A stretch of 64,000 bases of DNA, taken from contig OX326959.1 of assembly GCA_946800325.1 (NCBI GenBank), forward strand, positions 25,675,447 to 25,739,446. Reading direction: 5' to 3'. Shown one piece after another: positions 49,110 to 60,234 of this stretch. Positions within the stretch are counted from its first letter, which is position 1. Each line of letters begins with the position of its first letter. Under the pieces are notes generated by a model. The model saw only the letters and a program-made list of their open reading frames with translations, was not told the DNA's origin and did no database searches. A program made the translations under genes and the position numbers. The stretch comes from Luzula sylvatica. Lineage: Eukaryota; Streptophyta; Magnoliopsida; Poales; Juncaceae.

Positions 49110-49799
49110 GTTATCGCCTTTTCTTCTCTTGTTAATATCAAGGGGGATTTATATATTTAACCATAAAATATTAATATTTGTATTCTGATTCAGGACATGT
49201 TGTGCCGAGATTGCTCACTGTGCGATGAGGAAGCGGAAGGAATCGTTGTGGGCTTGCGGTTTGATTGGCTTTGGAGTTGTGCGTCTTGGAATCGATCTTG
49301 GTTGGCTGCGAGGGAATGCTCTATTTGTATTACTATTTTTTTTAAATTGTAATTGACAATGTAAAAATTGAATTGAGAAATGTCATAATTGTATGGAATG
49401 TATTGTAATTGTACTTAAATTACATTTATAAATATTCTCATAAAAAGAATCTAAATTCTTTCATTCTCTGGTAAACACAAACTTATTGGTTTTCTGTCTT
49501 TTTAATACATTGTCAAGGACTTGTTTTATCATTTGCATTAAGAACAAATTAATTATTCTAAAAAAATTACAAAATTACAAAATCTTCTAACAGTAATCAA
49601 ACAATAATTATTGGAACAAAATCATAAAAAATAGAATTTTATTCAATGTTCTAAAATCAAATAAACTGAAACATAAATGGATCCATGTGAATCGGGAAAC
49701 TGTCTTGTGTCTCGAACACTTGTTCATTTCCAACAGGCAATACACTATCCGCCACATCCTGAAATTAAAATTAGAGAATATAAAGAACTTGTTACCAAT
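49110..49799. other. Interior of the MULE between the two gene fragments
   Basis: After an acceptor-like ttcag at about 49192, an exon-like stretch reads RKRKESLWACGLIGFG, which I do not recognise. The rest is A+T-rich with no gene. Confidence 0.35.
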
Positions 49800-50586
49800 T
49801 CATGAGAGTCGTTGAAATAAATAATTTAGAAGTTTATACCTTTTGACTTTTTTTTTCGTTGATGTTTTCTTCATGTTCTTCTTACGAATTTTATCGACAA
49901 CTCCTTCTAATCTTTTAGTTGGTGGTTTACCTCTTCGACGAAGAGGTTCGGGATCAAGGATGATCGTATCTTTGACGGAAAGAATGTCTCCCTCTCCAAG
50001 AGAACACAAATCATTGCGGGTAGCGCCATCATGACCCGCCACAACCGCCGAAGACCCACGATACTTCTGCTTCAACTTGTCCAACAATTCCATAACATCG
50101 AGATAGTTTTCTTCCGAATTTTCCACCAAATAGGCTACCCCGTCAGCTCTATTGCAGATGTTGTCGTGTCGAATTGCTTCAGTTGGCCTCGAAGAATTAG
50201 CATAATTGATTCGAACTTTGGTGTGAACCCTATTCACGTCTTTCCTCCATCTTCTAAAAACATATTTCTCGGGTACCTTCTGAATTCTATTTTCTTGCCA
50301 TACCATCAGTTGATGCCTAGTCCTACACACCATTCCTCCCTAAACAAATAAACGACAATTGCAACTTGCTTCGTTCGTCTCGATGTTATAGTTAACAATA
50401 AAGGACACTCGTTTTGTTCTATTCTCTTCTCCGAAAGTAACTAATTCTACAACCTCGTATTTCGTAACTAATTCTTCAACGAAATGTCTCATCATGTGTG
50501 TCAAATAGCATACCTTCTTTCGGTTCTTCGAATAGAATATCATTATCATGTTCTTCCCCTTCATTAATTTCTATAGAATTGATCAT
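49800..50586 (-). pseudogene. FAR1-related (FRS) gene fragment, internally deleted
   Basis: From the ATG at 50586 the frame reads INEGEEHDN..EEPKEGMLFD, the typical start of FAR1/FHY3-family proteins. It then jumps, near 50490 and with a frame change, to the C-terminal part: a SWIM-type zinc finger (SCNCRLF..GGMVCR), VPEKYVFRRWRKDV and ENYLDVMELLDKLK. The whole FAR1 DNA-binding domain and the MULE-derived transposase domain are missing. An in-frame TAG (50340-50342) also splits the SWIM motif, and the CxH pair is disturbed (CRTRH). FRS proteins are transcription factors that derive from MULE transposases. Here only the ends of the gene remain, inside a MULE. Confidence 0.75.
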
Positions 50587-50930
50587 ATTCGTCTCTGTGA
50601 AAATGAAAAAAATCAAATTATTGTCAACATAATATACATATGTGCTGTCGTACAACATAATATACAAGCATGTACTAATGTATATAGTTTATAGAATAAA
50701 CAAAGTAGAGAGTAGTATCAATTTAAGTATCAATTTACGTGCATTAACAAAGCAGAAACAGTAACAAATTTGAAAAACAGAGTATTACCGTACAGTGAAT
50801 AAACCAGCAAAACAGAGTATTGACGTATCGAAGAAACAGCAAACCGTAACTCGAGGACGGCGGCGGAGACGGCTAAGAGACGCTACAACGAAATCTGTCA
50901 GGATCGATCATTAGGAGAGGGTGAAGGCGA
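50587..50930 (-). other. 5' UTR-like part of the FRS fragment
   Basis: Reading leftward on the minus strand, a G+C-richer leader (about 50930-50790) ends at a gtaata donor-like site, and a ttcacag acceptor lies just before the ATG region (about 50594). This suggests that a leader intron was carried along with the fragment. Confidence 0.4.
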
Positions 50931-51164
50931 GACAATTCTTTCCTATTTTTCCTCGGCGCTATTTCCTTCCTTCTCTAGCATTCTTTCTTCTTTTTTTCAC
51001 GGATCCATTTACAAGTTAACGGGTTTGGATGTTGTGTAAACGGGTTTTAATGATTTTTTCATCCATCACTTATGCTGACGTGGCAGGAAGGTGAGTGCCA
51101 CGTCAGCTGCGGGTTGCTAGCGGGTTGACAAGTGCGTGATGTATAAGCTTATTGATTTCATTGC

Positions 51165-51516
51165 CAAGTGTGTAAGAGCTGCCACGAAAGTTTCTAAATA
51201 CACGAGGTCTCTAAGCTGAGAATTGGATCATCAAAATAAATAAAGGATTAGATTAGATATTGCTTGAAGAATGTAATTACAAACTAGATTAACTCAGTCA
51301 ATTACTCTTGATCTTTGTTGCACGCATTATTAATACTATACTTTAAAATTTAATGAATTGAATCCATTGCTGACACGTGTACAATGCAAGAAACAATTAT
51401 AAATATCAGTAAAAATTGATTTATTGACAGGTGAAGGATTGGCCTGGTGGTGTTGACTAATGACTGCTACAGCAATGACCACGGTATAACATATGTTGAT
51501 ATGTATTAAAATTATT
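51165..51516. other. Short spacer between the MULE and the LINE
   Basis: No gene or element is visible apart from the left target duplication of the LINE at 51517. Confidence 0.4.
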
Positions 51517-51530
51517 ATTATTGATAAGTT

Positions 51531-52636
51531 TTTTTTGAAGGATTGGCAAGCGCGATACGCGCTCGATCCATTCTTTTTTATAAAATAAAAATAAAAAAGT
51601 TTTGTACACAAATATTTACACAAGCTCCTCTAACAAAATATGAAATATCTAATCTAACAAAATCTACACCACTTGTTAGTCATGTCTCTCACTACCGAAA
51701 CGAGGAGGCATTGCATCCGTGCTTTTCGTCTAAATATGCGTTGATTTCGTTCGTTCCAAATGGTCCAAATTGTGGCGAGCCATTGTGTGTCCCAAAGACT
51801 TGTATCGATAGAAGTTAATTGTTTTCTCGTTTGGAGCCACATTTCTTCAATCGAGAGAGCCGAAGTACAAATGACCGGGTTCACCATGAGCCAAAGGATC
51901 CTAACAAATGGACAATCATATAGAAGATGATAGGAAGTTTCTTGCGATGTTGAACAAAGTGTGCAACTTGGCTCGTGAGGCCATCCCCTCTTGCGCAAGT
52001 TATCCGATGTTAAAATGCGGTTATTCATCACTAGCCAACCAAAAATTTTGACCTTCAAGGGAGCTCGAATTTTGAAGAGGAGGTTGGTCCACCGACACTC
52101 GAAGCCCGGATGAGACATTCTTTCATAGATCATTGCCGAACTAAATCTCGGCGGGTTGTCATTATTGCTATGAAATATGGATCCTTGTGGCGAGTTCCCT
52201 AATAGGGATTTGTAAAGCGGCAACAATTTTTGTAATCCCCGAACATAGAAGGAAGCGATGTTAGTCGGCACATTTGTTAGGTCACCGGCACAATTAATGT
52301 GAAATAGGTCTCTCATTGTCACGGACCATAAACAATCTCTATCGAAATCAAGTTTGTAAAGCCATCGAATTGTGAATGCTTGATTTTGGTTACGGATATT
52401 AATTATTCCAAGTCCTCCATTTTTTTTTGGCAAGCACACTTTTTTCCAATTCGCGAGGCAATGCCCTCCCGTGACTTTATTTGTGCCTTTCCAAAAGAAA
52501 GCCCGTGTAATTTTATTAATCTCGTCTAGGACTCCGCTTGGAAAAATAAAGGAATGCATTGTAAAATTTGTGAGGGCACTCAAAACCGATTTAACAAGAA
52601 TAGTGCGACCCCCTAATGATAAAAACTTATTTTGCC
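51531..52636 (-). mobile_element. 5'-truncated LINE (non-LTR retrotransposon), 14-bp TSD
   Basis: A perfect 14-bp direct repeat, attattgataagtt, flanks the insert (51517-51530 and 52637-52650). On the minus strand the insert starts inside the reverse transcriptase ORF and ends in a short A-run (T-run at 51529-51536 on plus). This is the result expected from target-primed reverse transcription that stopped early. Confidence 0.92.
51654..52636 (-). pseudogene. LINE ORF2 C-terminal part, open but 5' truncated
   Basis: The frame is open from the truncation point (NKFLSLGGRTILVKSVLSA) to the stop at 51654; the first internal ATG is at 52583 (309 codons). It contains the end of the reverse transcriptase, AFFWKG, WKKVCLPKKNGGLG, and the zinc-binding zf-RVT region (APLKVKIFGWLVMNNRILT, CTLCSTSQETSYHLLYDCPF) followed by the usual tail. 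Catalytic RT motifs and any endonuclease are missing, so it cannot act alone. The lack of stops indicates recent insertion. Confidence 0.9.
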
Positions 52637-52650
52637 AATTATTGATAAGT

Positions 52651-54440
52651 TAATATAGCAATATTTCCACTAATATTATTATTATCATCATATTAAATGA
52701 AAACACACACACAAATACATATAATTAATTAACTTAGTCAATATTAGTAATAAAGTATAGTATTAATTAGTTATGTAACAATAAGGTCCTATTATTTTTG
52801 CTTCTTAATGAGAAATTATTTACACCGCCCCTCTAATTGATGTGAATTTTTATCATCCATTTTATACAATTTATATTCATCAATTATATCTATTATATTA
52901 ATGTGTTTATTATACATTTTTAACATTATATATATATCTGAATGACCATGGTACATTTTATATGTTCATTTTTTATGACACTAACAATATTGACAATCAT
53001 TGACGACGACAAAAAAATAATTGTTTTTTAATAATAAAACAATGAAAATATGTGTGTTCAAAACATGATAAATCAAAAAAAGAAATATGTTGTGATTGTC
53101 TTGAATTTATAAAAAATAAAATTGACCAATTCACTATGACAAATTCAAATATGTATAACCGAAGCGGAGCGAGCAACTCTCTAGTTGTTATTAAAATCGG
53201 ATCGATCCGGATTGGATGGTTGATTCGTAAAAACACGGATCAGGATTCAAATTCAGTTTGGTTTGGTTTGTTTATAAGATCGGAAATGCAATTAATTTAT
53301 AAAAGTAAAACGGAGTTAAACAGGACCGGCCCGCCCCGCTCAACCGCGGATTTCCCAAAAAAAAACTCCTCATGGATGTCTTCTTTTTCTGTCGTGTGAT
53401 CACATCCACCTTGATGTCCCGTAAGTACATTGATGGTATTCGGCAATCATGGAATAGAGGAATAAGTTGCTTGATCCTTTATATTCCCGCCGAACAAGAT
53501 GAGAAGAACAAGCAATAAATAGGTAGATTAGTGGAATTAGCTTCATTCAAGTAAAACATGGAATTGGGCTATTCCATGAATTAAGCAAATTTTGTTGACA
53601 AAAATATCCATAACTATTCTTTTGTTTGCTTATGTGGCATTAGCTGATAATACATATTTATTATATTTTTCCTTCCTCATTCCTTTTGAGTTTGCTTTCT
53701 TTCCAGGAAATCGAATAATTATTTGAATCGTTATTTTTTATAATTATCATAGTACTTGTTATAATTAATTAAAATAAATCATGTTAAGGATAATTTGGTC
53801 ATTAGTTATTATTTATATATTTTAAATCAATAATTTTATTCTATTAATATCACCTAACGTTGTTGAAATATAGTTGAATAGAGAATATTTTCTATTTTTT
53901 TATTCTTCTATTATTTGTATTGCCGAACAAGCCCATTGAAATTGAGGTACAGTGAAATTCGAATATAGAGATGCAAAAATTTGGAAGCTTCATTAGTTAT
54001 TCGGGTAAAATTTACTGATTTTCAAAATATTGACAATAAAAATAGTATTTTGATCTTAAAAATAATATATGGACACTATAAATGATAAATTGACTCAAAC
54101 AACAAATTATTAACACTTCAAACAACATATTGACTCCGAAAATAGTTCTATCGGCACTAAAAATGACACAACCTAAACTGAAAATTGTATATTGATCATG
54201 AAGTTGGTATATCCGTATGTTGGGACGGATTTTAAAAGGGACCAAGGGAGTCATTACCCTTCCAAGATGTGTATATAGCAAGGGATCCAGTGGATTGTAA
54301 TTTCATAATCCATTTTTTCATGCAATTAATTTGTATATGATGGGTCTCCGAAATATCATGAAAGTAAGCAACAAAATATCAATTTTACAAAAATTATGAT
54401 AATAATCATTTCATTGTATGAAGTGAATGAGATTTTGATG
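52651..54440. other. A+T-rich spacer with one TE-like end
   Basis: A C+G-rich patch at about 53190-53345 (aatcggatcgatccgg, ggaccggcccgccccgc) resembles the subterminal part of a hAT-type MITE. The open frame at 53052-53399 crosses it and shows no domain. No gene is supported. Confidence 0.4.
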
Positions 54441-54444
54441 ATCA

Positions 54445-54560
54445 TAAAAAAATCATAAAGAAGACCCAACAAAATATAATTACAAGGGAACTATTGTATA
54501 AAAAATCACAAAGAAGACCCAACAAAATATAATTACTAGGGAACTAGTGTGCAACAAAGA
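54445..54560. repeat. ~52-bp tandem duplication
   Basis: The phrase aaagaagacccaacaaaata, followed by taattac and gggaact, occurs twice in direct succession. Confidence 0.75.
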
Positions 54561-54899
54561 TATTATTTTTAAACATTATTTGATGCGAAAATGATATCAT
54601 TGTTGTAATTAAGAAAACACAACAAAAATAAGTAAGAACACCCAACAAAAATGATATCATTGTTTTGCATGAACTATTGTGAGAAACAATGATATTATTT
54701 TTGTCGTTGTTTTCGCAAAATTGTGTTATATTTCAGATATTATTATTTGCTTCAATGTAGGTATTAAAATTTGCCAAAAAAGAAGATATTTATGACCAGA
54801 TCATAATATAATTGTAAAATGTATTATTAGTTATAATTAAATTAGTTGTATAGCCTGATGAGATTAACATAATATGTAATTATTTTAATGTAAGATGAT

Positions 54900-56249
54900 A
54901 TGATTTTCTAATTTACCCACACCCTTATTTTGGACCCAACTTTATGCAATTTCATTGTGCAACATCATCACTTTTTTTTAACATCATCACTTTTCTTTTT
55001 AACCATTGGTTATGATATGTGGCAAAATTTAGACCATTCATTAATCGTTGATCTTGTATAAACATTTTTTCTTGGAAACAATTTAATTGTCCCTTATTTT
55101 ACACTATGTTTTAAGGATTTTTAGAAACCCACATCATCATATATTAATGATGTGGACTATTTTTATTGGTTAATTTCATGTTATACTAAGTTTATTCAAT
55201 TGTTTATCATTTCACATAAGTTTACATGATCAAATGTGATTGCAATGGAAGTTGAAAAGTTAAAATATGAAATACTGATAACTTAAAAACTATTATTATA
55301 AACATACAACATGTAGAGTATTATTTTAGAATTTTAATTTTAAAAATTCATCCAATATATTCGTTTTAGTTTTCTCTTTATTTTGACATCCATATTAGCA
55401 TAGTTTATACATACTATTTTCCATAATTTGAAATTGTAAAAATATTATGTAAAAAATACAATGCATAAAATGCATTTTTACAAAATATAATTTTAATTAT
55501 TTTATTTACATAATAGAATTTTAAATATTAATATTAATTTTTAGAAATTACAACTATACTAATATCATAAAAAACTAAGTTGATTATATTTGTGTTTTTA
55601 ATCAAACAAATTTAATATTATTTGCTTTGAAAAATAATAGAAATAAAAAAAGCTTATCCATCGAAAAAAATTCTTAAATTTATGAACACTTACAAAATAG
55701 AAATATTATTTTTAAAAAATATAAAATTAACAAAAATCATATGACATAAAATAATTTATATTTATGTTATGCTAAATTAGTTTATATATTATTTATTAAA
55801 TTACTTTCACTATTAAGTTTGATATTATTTATAATTTCCATTGCATTTTGAATCAATAATAAATTATTAGTACTTTATATTTTTTACAAATGATATGTTA
55901 CTACGTATGTTGTATGATTTATTATTTTTTAAGTTGATATTATATGAAATATTGTGAGCAACAATGATACAATATTTGTTGTTATGTTTTTTGTAAAATC
56001 ATGTTATACCTCATATATTATTATTATACAATCACATTAATATAAGTGTTATTACTTGATTCAGAAAATGAAATTTTTTGTCATCATAATGTAAAATAAT
56101 TGAAAATTTTATACATAATCATAAACAAATTAGTCCAAATAACTATATTATGAAATGATATTACCAATATCATCATATTTATAAGTACTTTATATTATAA
56201 TGAAAAACATAATTAACATTCTCGCCGCGTAGCGCGAGTATTCTCCTAG
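54900..56249 (+). mobile_element. Dispersed repeat, copy B, with Helitron 3' end
   Basis: The sequence from about 55070 is homologous to the complement of 60.25-61.76 kb over more than 1 kb. Examples are caattgtttatcatttca, acatgatcaaatgt, ttattttgacatccatatta and caaacaaatttaatatt. It ends with a G+C-rich hairpin (CTCGC...GCGAG, 56221-56238), about 7-10 bases, and CTAG followed by T (56246-56250), a Helitron-type 3' end. It is the only copy here with that end preserved. The 5' end is not defined, and it carries no coding sequence. Confidence 0.65.
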
Positions 56250-56980
56250 TAATGTTTAAAACATGGTGTAAAATAATGAACACAAAAATTTCTACACAGA
56301 AGTTACGATTACAAAAAATCAAAGATTAATCAACAGTCTAAACAGTGGTATCGGAACGATTGTTTTGATATTCTCGTTGGATTAGATACATACAAAATCT
56401 GAATTTCTTGATTTTACAAATTGAGTTTAATTGAAATGCATCATATGATTCTAATCGATTAATATTGGATATTAGATTGATTAAAACATTTTAGAACTTG
56501 GAACAAATTTTGTGTATTGGATTCGCGAAAAAACTGCCCAAAAACTAATTTTCGTGAAATTAATGTACGTTGGACTTCGAACGCTAAGAGTTAGAGTTTG
56601 AACGCTAAGGGTTACATTGAGAAAAAATGCACATTAGAGTTCGAACGCAAATGGTTCAAAGCATACCCGTAAGTTTGGGACAAAGAAAGAGTTCGAACAC
56701 TACAAGTTGCATTCAAACATTATTTTAAAGTTCGTTCGAACGCAAATGCACGAAATTTGTCAGGAAACTTTTGAGCATCCATTTCATTCGAACGGAACCT
56801 TCGTTCGTTTGAACGAAAGATGATACGTTCGAACGAAAGGTTAAGCCGTTCGAACGATATTGAGTGCAATTTCGAAAATTGTTATTTGACTACAAATTTA
56901 AAACCCAAATTGTATTATCAAATTAAATAAGAAATTCAGGAATAACATAGCATGAGCCTTAGATTTGTGATGATGTTGCA
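56250..56980 (+). other. Copia leader remnant with degenerate PBS
   Basis: tggtatcggaacg at 56346-56358 is close to the primer site TGGTATCAGAGC. It is followed 210-520 bp downstream by an array of TCGA-centred palindromes. That is the same order as in the element at 1-7896. No LTR or gag was found beside it. Confidence 0.45.
56560..56866. repeat. Array of CGTTCGAACG-type palindromes
   Basis: The best copies lie near 56730 (gttcgttcgaacgc), 56786, 56805, 56827 (acgttcgaacgaaa) and 56848 (ccgttcgaacgata). Weaker half-sites (gttcgaacgc, tttgaacgct) lie from 56575 onward. Confidence 0.8.
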
Positions 56981-56989
56981 TGGATATTT

Positions 56990-57140
56990 CAAAAAATCAA
57001 TTTTACTCGTATCGCCGTATTCGAATCGTATCATAAATCAATGTTAAATTATCGTATCGTCGTATCTGATATGGATCGTCTTGTGCGATGTGTATCGTCA
57101 TGTCGCCGTATCACCGAATCCGTGCAACACGGGCGATGAT
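56990..57140. repeat. cgtatcg-motif cluster, probable hAT-type MITE end
   Basis: At least six variants of tcgtatcg or cgccgtatc lie within 130 bp, ending near ccgtgcaacac, whose complement gtgttgcacgg resembles hAT termini. The other end was not found. Confidence 0.45.
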
Positions 57141-57281
57141 TGTGTGTGTATAATTGTTTGTGTTGGCAACCTTCGTGTCGTTCAAAGTTGTTATTTTATT
57201 CCATTAAATTTTATGATAATCGGTGATTTATCCAACTTGCAATAGGATTAGCTATAAGTTTAGTTAATCGTTAAGCCGATG

Positions 57282-58690
57282 TTTGGCAACAAGATAAGGA
57301 AGGGATAAGTTACTTTATTTGCTTAATCTCTCCCAAACCCATAGCTTATTACAAGGAATAAAGAAGGATAAGATTAAAAAGAGAGGATTAGCTTATCACC
57401 ACTTTTTGTGGTGATAACTTTTGTTACTCACATATACCTTTAACATTTTACTAAAATACCCTCATTTGGCATAAATATATATTGTTATTTATTAATATAT
57501 ATTGAAATGTGTATATTCAAATTATTAATTAATTAATTACAATAATTCAGTAAAAAAACTAATTAACATAGAAATATTACTGTAATATACAATATCAACA
57601 TACAATTATTATAACTTATATTATTAATATAATATAATAATATACGTATATAATATAATATAAAATAATATAATACACTAATATAATTTAATGTAATATA
57701 ATATAAATAATATAATTTAATGTAAATAAAAATATGTATAAGATAATATAATATAATATAATACAATAATAATAATATTATATTATATAATAACAATCTA
57801 ATATAATATAATATAATATGATATAATGTAATGTAATAAATACAATACAATACAATACAATATAATATAATATAATATAATATAATATAATACAAATATA
57901 ATATATTACAATTATAATTTAATACAATAATAATATAATACAATATAATATGATATGATATAATACAATACTATAACAATATAATATAATATAATGTACA
58001 ATGATACTATAATATAATGTGATAAATACAATACAATATAATATAATAAAATATTATACAAATATAATATAATGCAATTATAATTTAATACAATAATAAT
58101 ATAATATAATATACTACAATATAATATAATATAATATAATGTAATGTACTAAATACAATATAATATAATATTATACAAATATAATATAATGCAATTATAA
58201 TTTAGTACAATAATAATATAATATACAATTAGAATACAATATAATACAATACGATATACAATACAATACAATTCGATACAATACAATATAATATAATATA
58301 ATATAACACAATTATAATATGATACAATAATAATATAATATAACATAATATTATAATATTATAATATAATACAATAACAATATAATATAATACAATAATA
58401 ATATAATATAAAATAATACAATCCAATATAATATAATATGATCTGATATGATGTAATATAATATAATATAGTATAACATAATATAACGTAATATAGTGTT
58501 ATGTTTTAACATATGAATTTTAAATTTACAAACAAAAAGGTTATTTTGGTCATTTCAAAATATTCTATTTTAAAATCATCACTATCCCAAAATTTATCCT
58601 TACAACCTTAACAAACACCATTTCAAAATTTAGGAACAAATAGGTATAACTTGTTATCCCTCAAAAAAGTTATGCCCACCTTATCCTTTT
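57282..58690. mobile_element. TIR-element candidate around a TAATA microsatellite
   Basis: Left phrases (gatgtttggcaacaagataa, gggataagttac) and right phrases on the opposite strand (gtgtttgttaaggttgtaag, ggataacaagttat) pair loosely. The enclosed 57600-58490 is nearly pure microsatellite. The boundaries are uncertain. Confidence 0.4.
57600..58490. repeat. TAATA-type microsatellite array
   Basis: About 890 bp of aatataatat, atacaataat and related variants. Minus-strand Tyr/Ile-rich open frames here are artefacts of composition. Confidence 0.93.
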
Positions 58691-59507
58691 TCAAAAGGGA
58701 CGTTGCAGGTACTTCGCACACAAGGTGTTGGACACACGAAGATTGAATCTTCAAGAATCATCATCCTAGTACATCAAAGGCTTAGGGCTTAATAAAATTT
58801 AATATGTCGCTTGTAAAATTAGTAATGCGCATGCTATGTTATTTTAAATATCGGTGATGTGATGATTAATATAGTTTAGAATTGTATTAATTAGGGACCT
58901 TAGCGATACAAAATTCCTCCATGTATGATCATTAGTAAGTCATAGAAATATCAACTTTCTAGGTTTTTATCTTTGTCACGTGTTGCCTGGCCAAAGTCAG
59001 GCACATGGTCAGATAGTAAGCACATGAAGTATGCGTTTTGAACGACATTTAGATATGATTCTGACTTAATCAATTTTAATAATTTGCATGTCAAAGTCTG
59101 GATTATTAGTAATTCGGGTATAGAGTGAAATTACACACGAGGATTTTCGAGATAGACTCGATAACCTATCTCACAAATGATTCAAGAATTGTATTAGATA
59201 CAATTGGATATGATCATGCCAAAACGATATGTTTTTTGAGTTGTATGGCTAAAGTCTGGCTCAAAAATATATGCAATTCGGATCTTGATCACTACAAACA
59301 ATAAAATTATTTTTGTTTATGTAATACCCTAGAAAAATAAAGGAATGCCAAATTCCACTTGTCAACCTTAAACAATATTTTTGGAGCGCTTTCGAGCTCT
59401 CGAGATGTTTTTTTCTTGTAAAAGAAATTCATTTCGAAGGGCAAGTGGAAGAACAGTAAAACTTTTTCCTTTCATACAATATAAAATATAAAATTAATGA
59501 ATCACAT
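58691..59507. other. Spacer left of the solo LTR
   Basis: Variants of tggccaaagtcaggc, aaagtctgg and tggctaaagtctggctc recur at about 58988, 59094 and 59247. They are faintly like the complement of the gtcggctttggcc leader repeats at 5.7-5.9 kb. No gene is seen. Confidence 0.4.
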
Positions 59508-60211
59508 TGAAGGAAATAGTCCCGACCCCAAGCCCGCGCAGTGGATATGTAGACCCGGTCCGGTTTCCAAAATCCGAGATCACGCCTCGATTATGAAAGT
59601 ACAATGCAAAGAAGGATAATCAATTACCAGTGTAAAATTGATTACACTCGAAGGGTTGATCGTTATTCTTCTTTCTTCTTGTCACGTTGGTGACAAAACG
59701 CGCGTCCCACGCCCACGCGTCTCCCACCACTTCGTTGACGATAATCGCGTCTCTGATTTGATCACAACGAAGAGCCACAAGTTGTCGCTGCTCTACTTGT
59801 ATCCACTGTGAGTCGTAGCACCTCGGTCGCGAGTGCAAGTGCATAGACGATGCATCTGCGAATTTGCTTGATTGCGTTCGATTCTCTAAACCGAGAAAAT
59901 TCATTTTCTTTTTCTCTCTTTCTTTTCACACCCACTCAACTCTTGATGGTGTTGTTTCAAGTGATTAGAATGATTGGATTAGTTCATAAGAGATAATTAT
60001 CCTATTTATATGGAATAGGATAAGGATATCAAAAAGACACATATTGGACACACCAACCCGTGTGTATTAAAATCTGCCATAAAACATCTTTTATACATGG
60101 TCCGTCATGGCGCACCATATGGCCTGTCATGACGCACCAATACCAATAAGTCTCTGGACATTTCATGCACCATTTGGTCCGTCATGACGGGCGAGTGTGA
60201 AATTTCCTTCA
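59508..60211 (-). mobile_element. Solo LTR of a Copia element, 704 bp
   Basis: The terminal sequences tgaaggaaat and atttccttca are inverted copies with TG..CA ends. The flanks are cacat (59503-59507) and cacac (60212-60216), a 5-bp duplication with one mismatch. Shared blocks with 6922-7896 include cccgcgcag-ggatatgtag and cgaagggttgatcg. No internal sequence adjoins it, so it arose by LTR-LTR recombination. It has three CATG-centred palindromes at 60098-60191 and a minus-strand TATA box at about 60002-60009. Confidence 0.82.
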
Positions 60212-60234
60212 CACACGACATATGTAGTAACACA

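Larger units (their letters stand above)
48103..51154. mobile_element. MULE-like element carrying gene fragments (Pack-MULE), 3052 bp
   Basis: A perfect 10-bp direct repeat, atttcattgc, flanks it (48093-48102 and 51155-51164). The ends are inverted copies: caataaaattatgcagcacg on the left and caataagcttatacatcacg on the complement of the right, about 18 of 22 matching. A 9-11-bp duplication and such termini fit Mutator-like elements. The interior holds pieces of two host-type genes, a G-protein alpha gene (plus strand) and a FAR1-related gene (minus strand), and no intact transposase. The short, partly decayed TIR is the main weakness of the call. Confidence 0.8.

Noticed and set aside
49800..50586. 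An autonomous MULE transposase
   Set aside because: Only the ends of a FAR1-related protein remain, the transposase domain is absent and a stop interrupts the SWIM finger.
53052..53399. 115-codon open frame
   Set aside because: It crosses a C+G-rich TE-like patch and simple sequence, with no recognisable domain or splice context.
59620..59904. 94-codon open frame
   Set aside because: It lies wholly in a solo LTR, and an equivalent frame exists in the homologous LTR at 6996-7328; it shows no domain.
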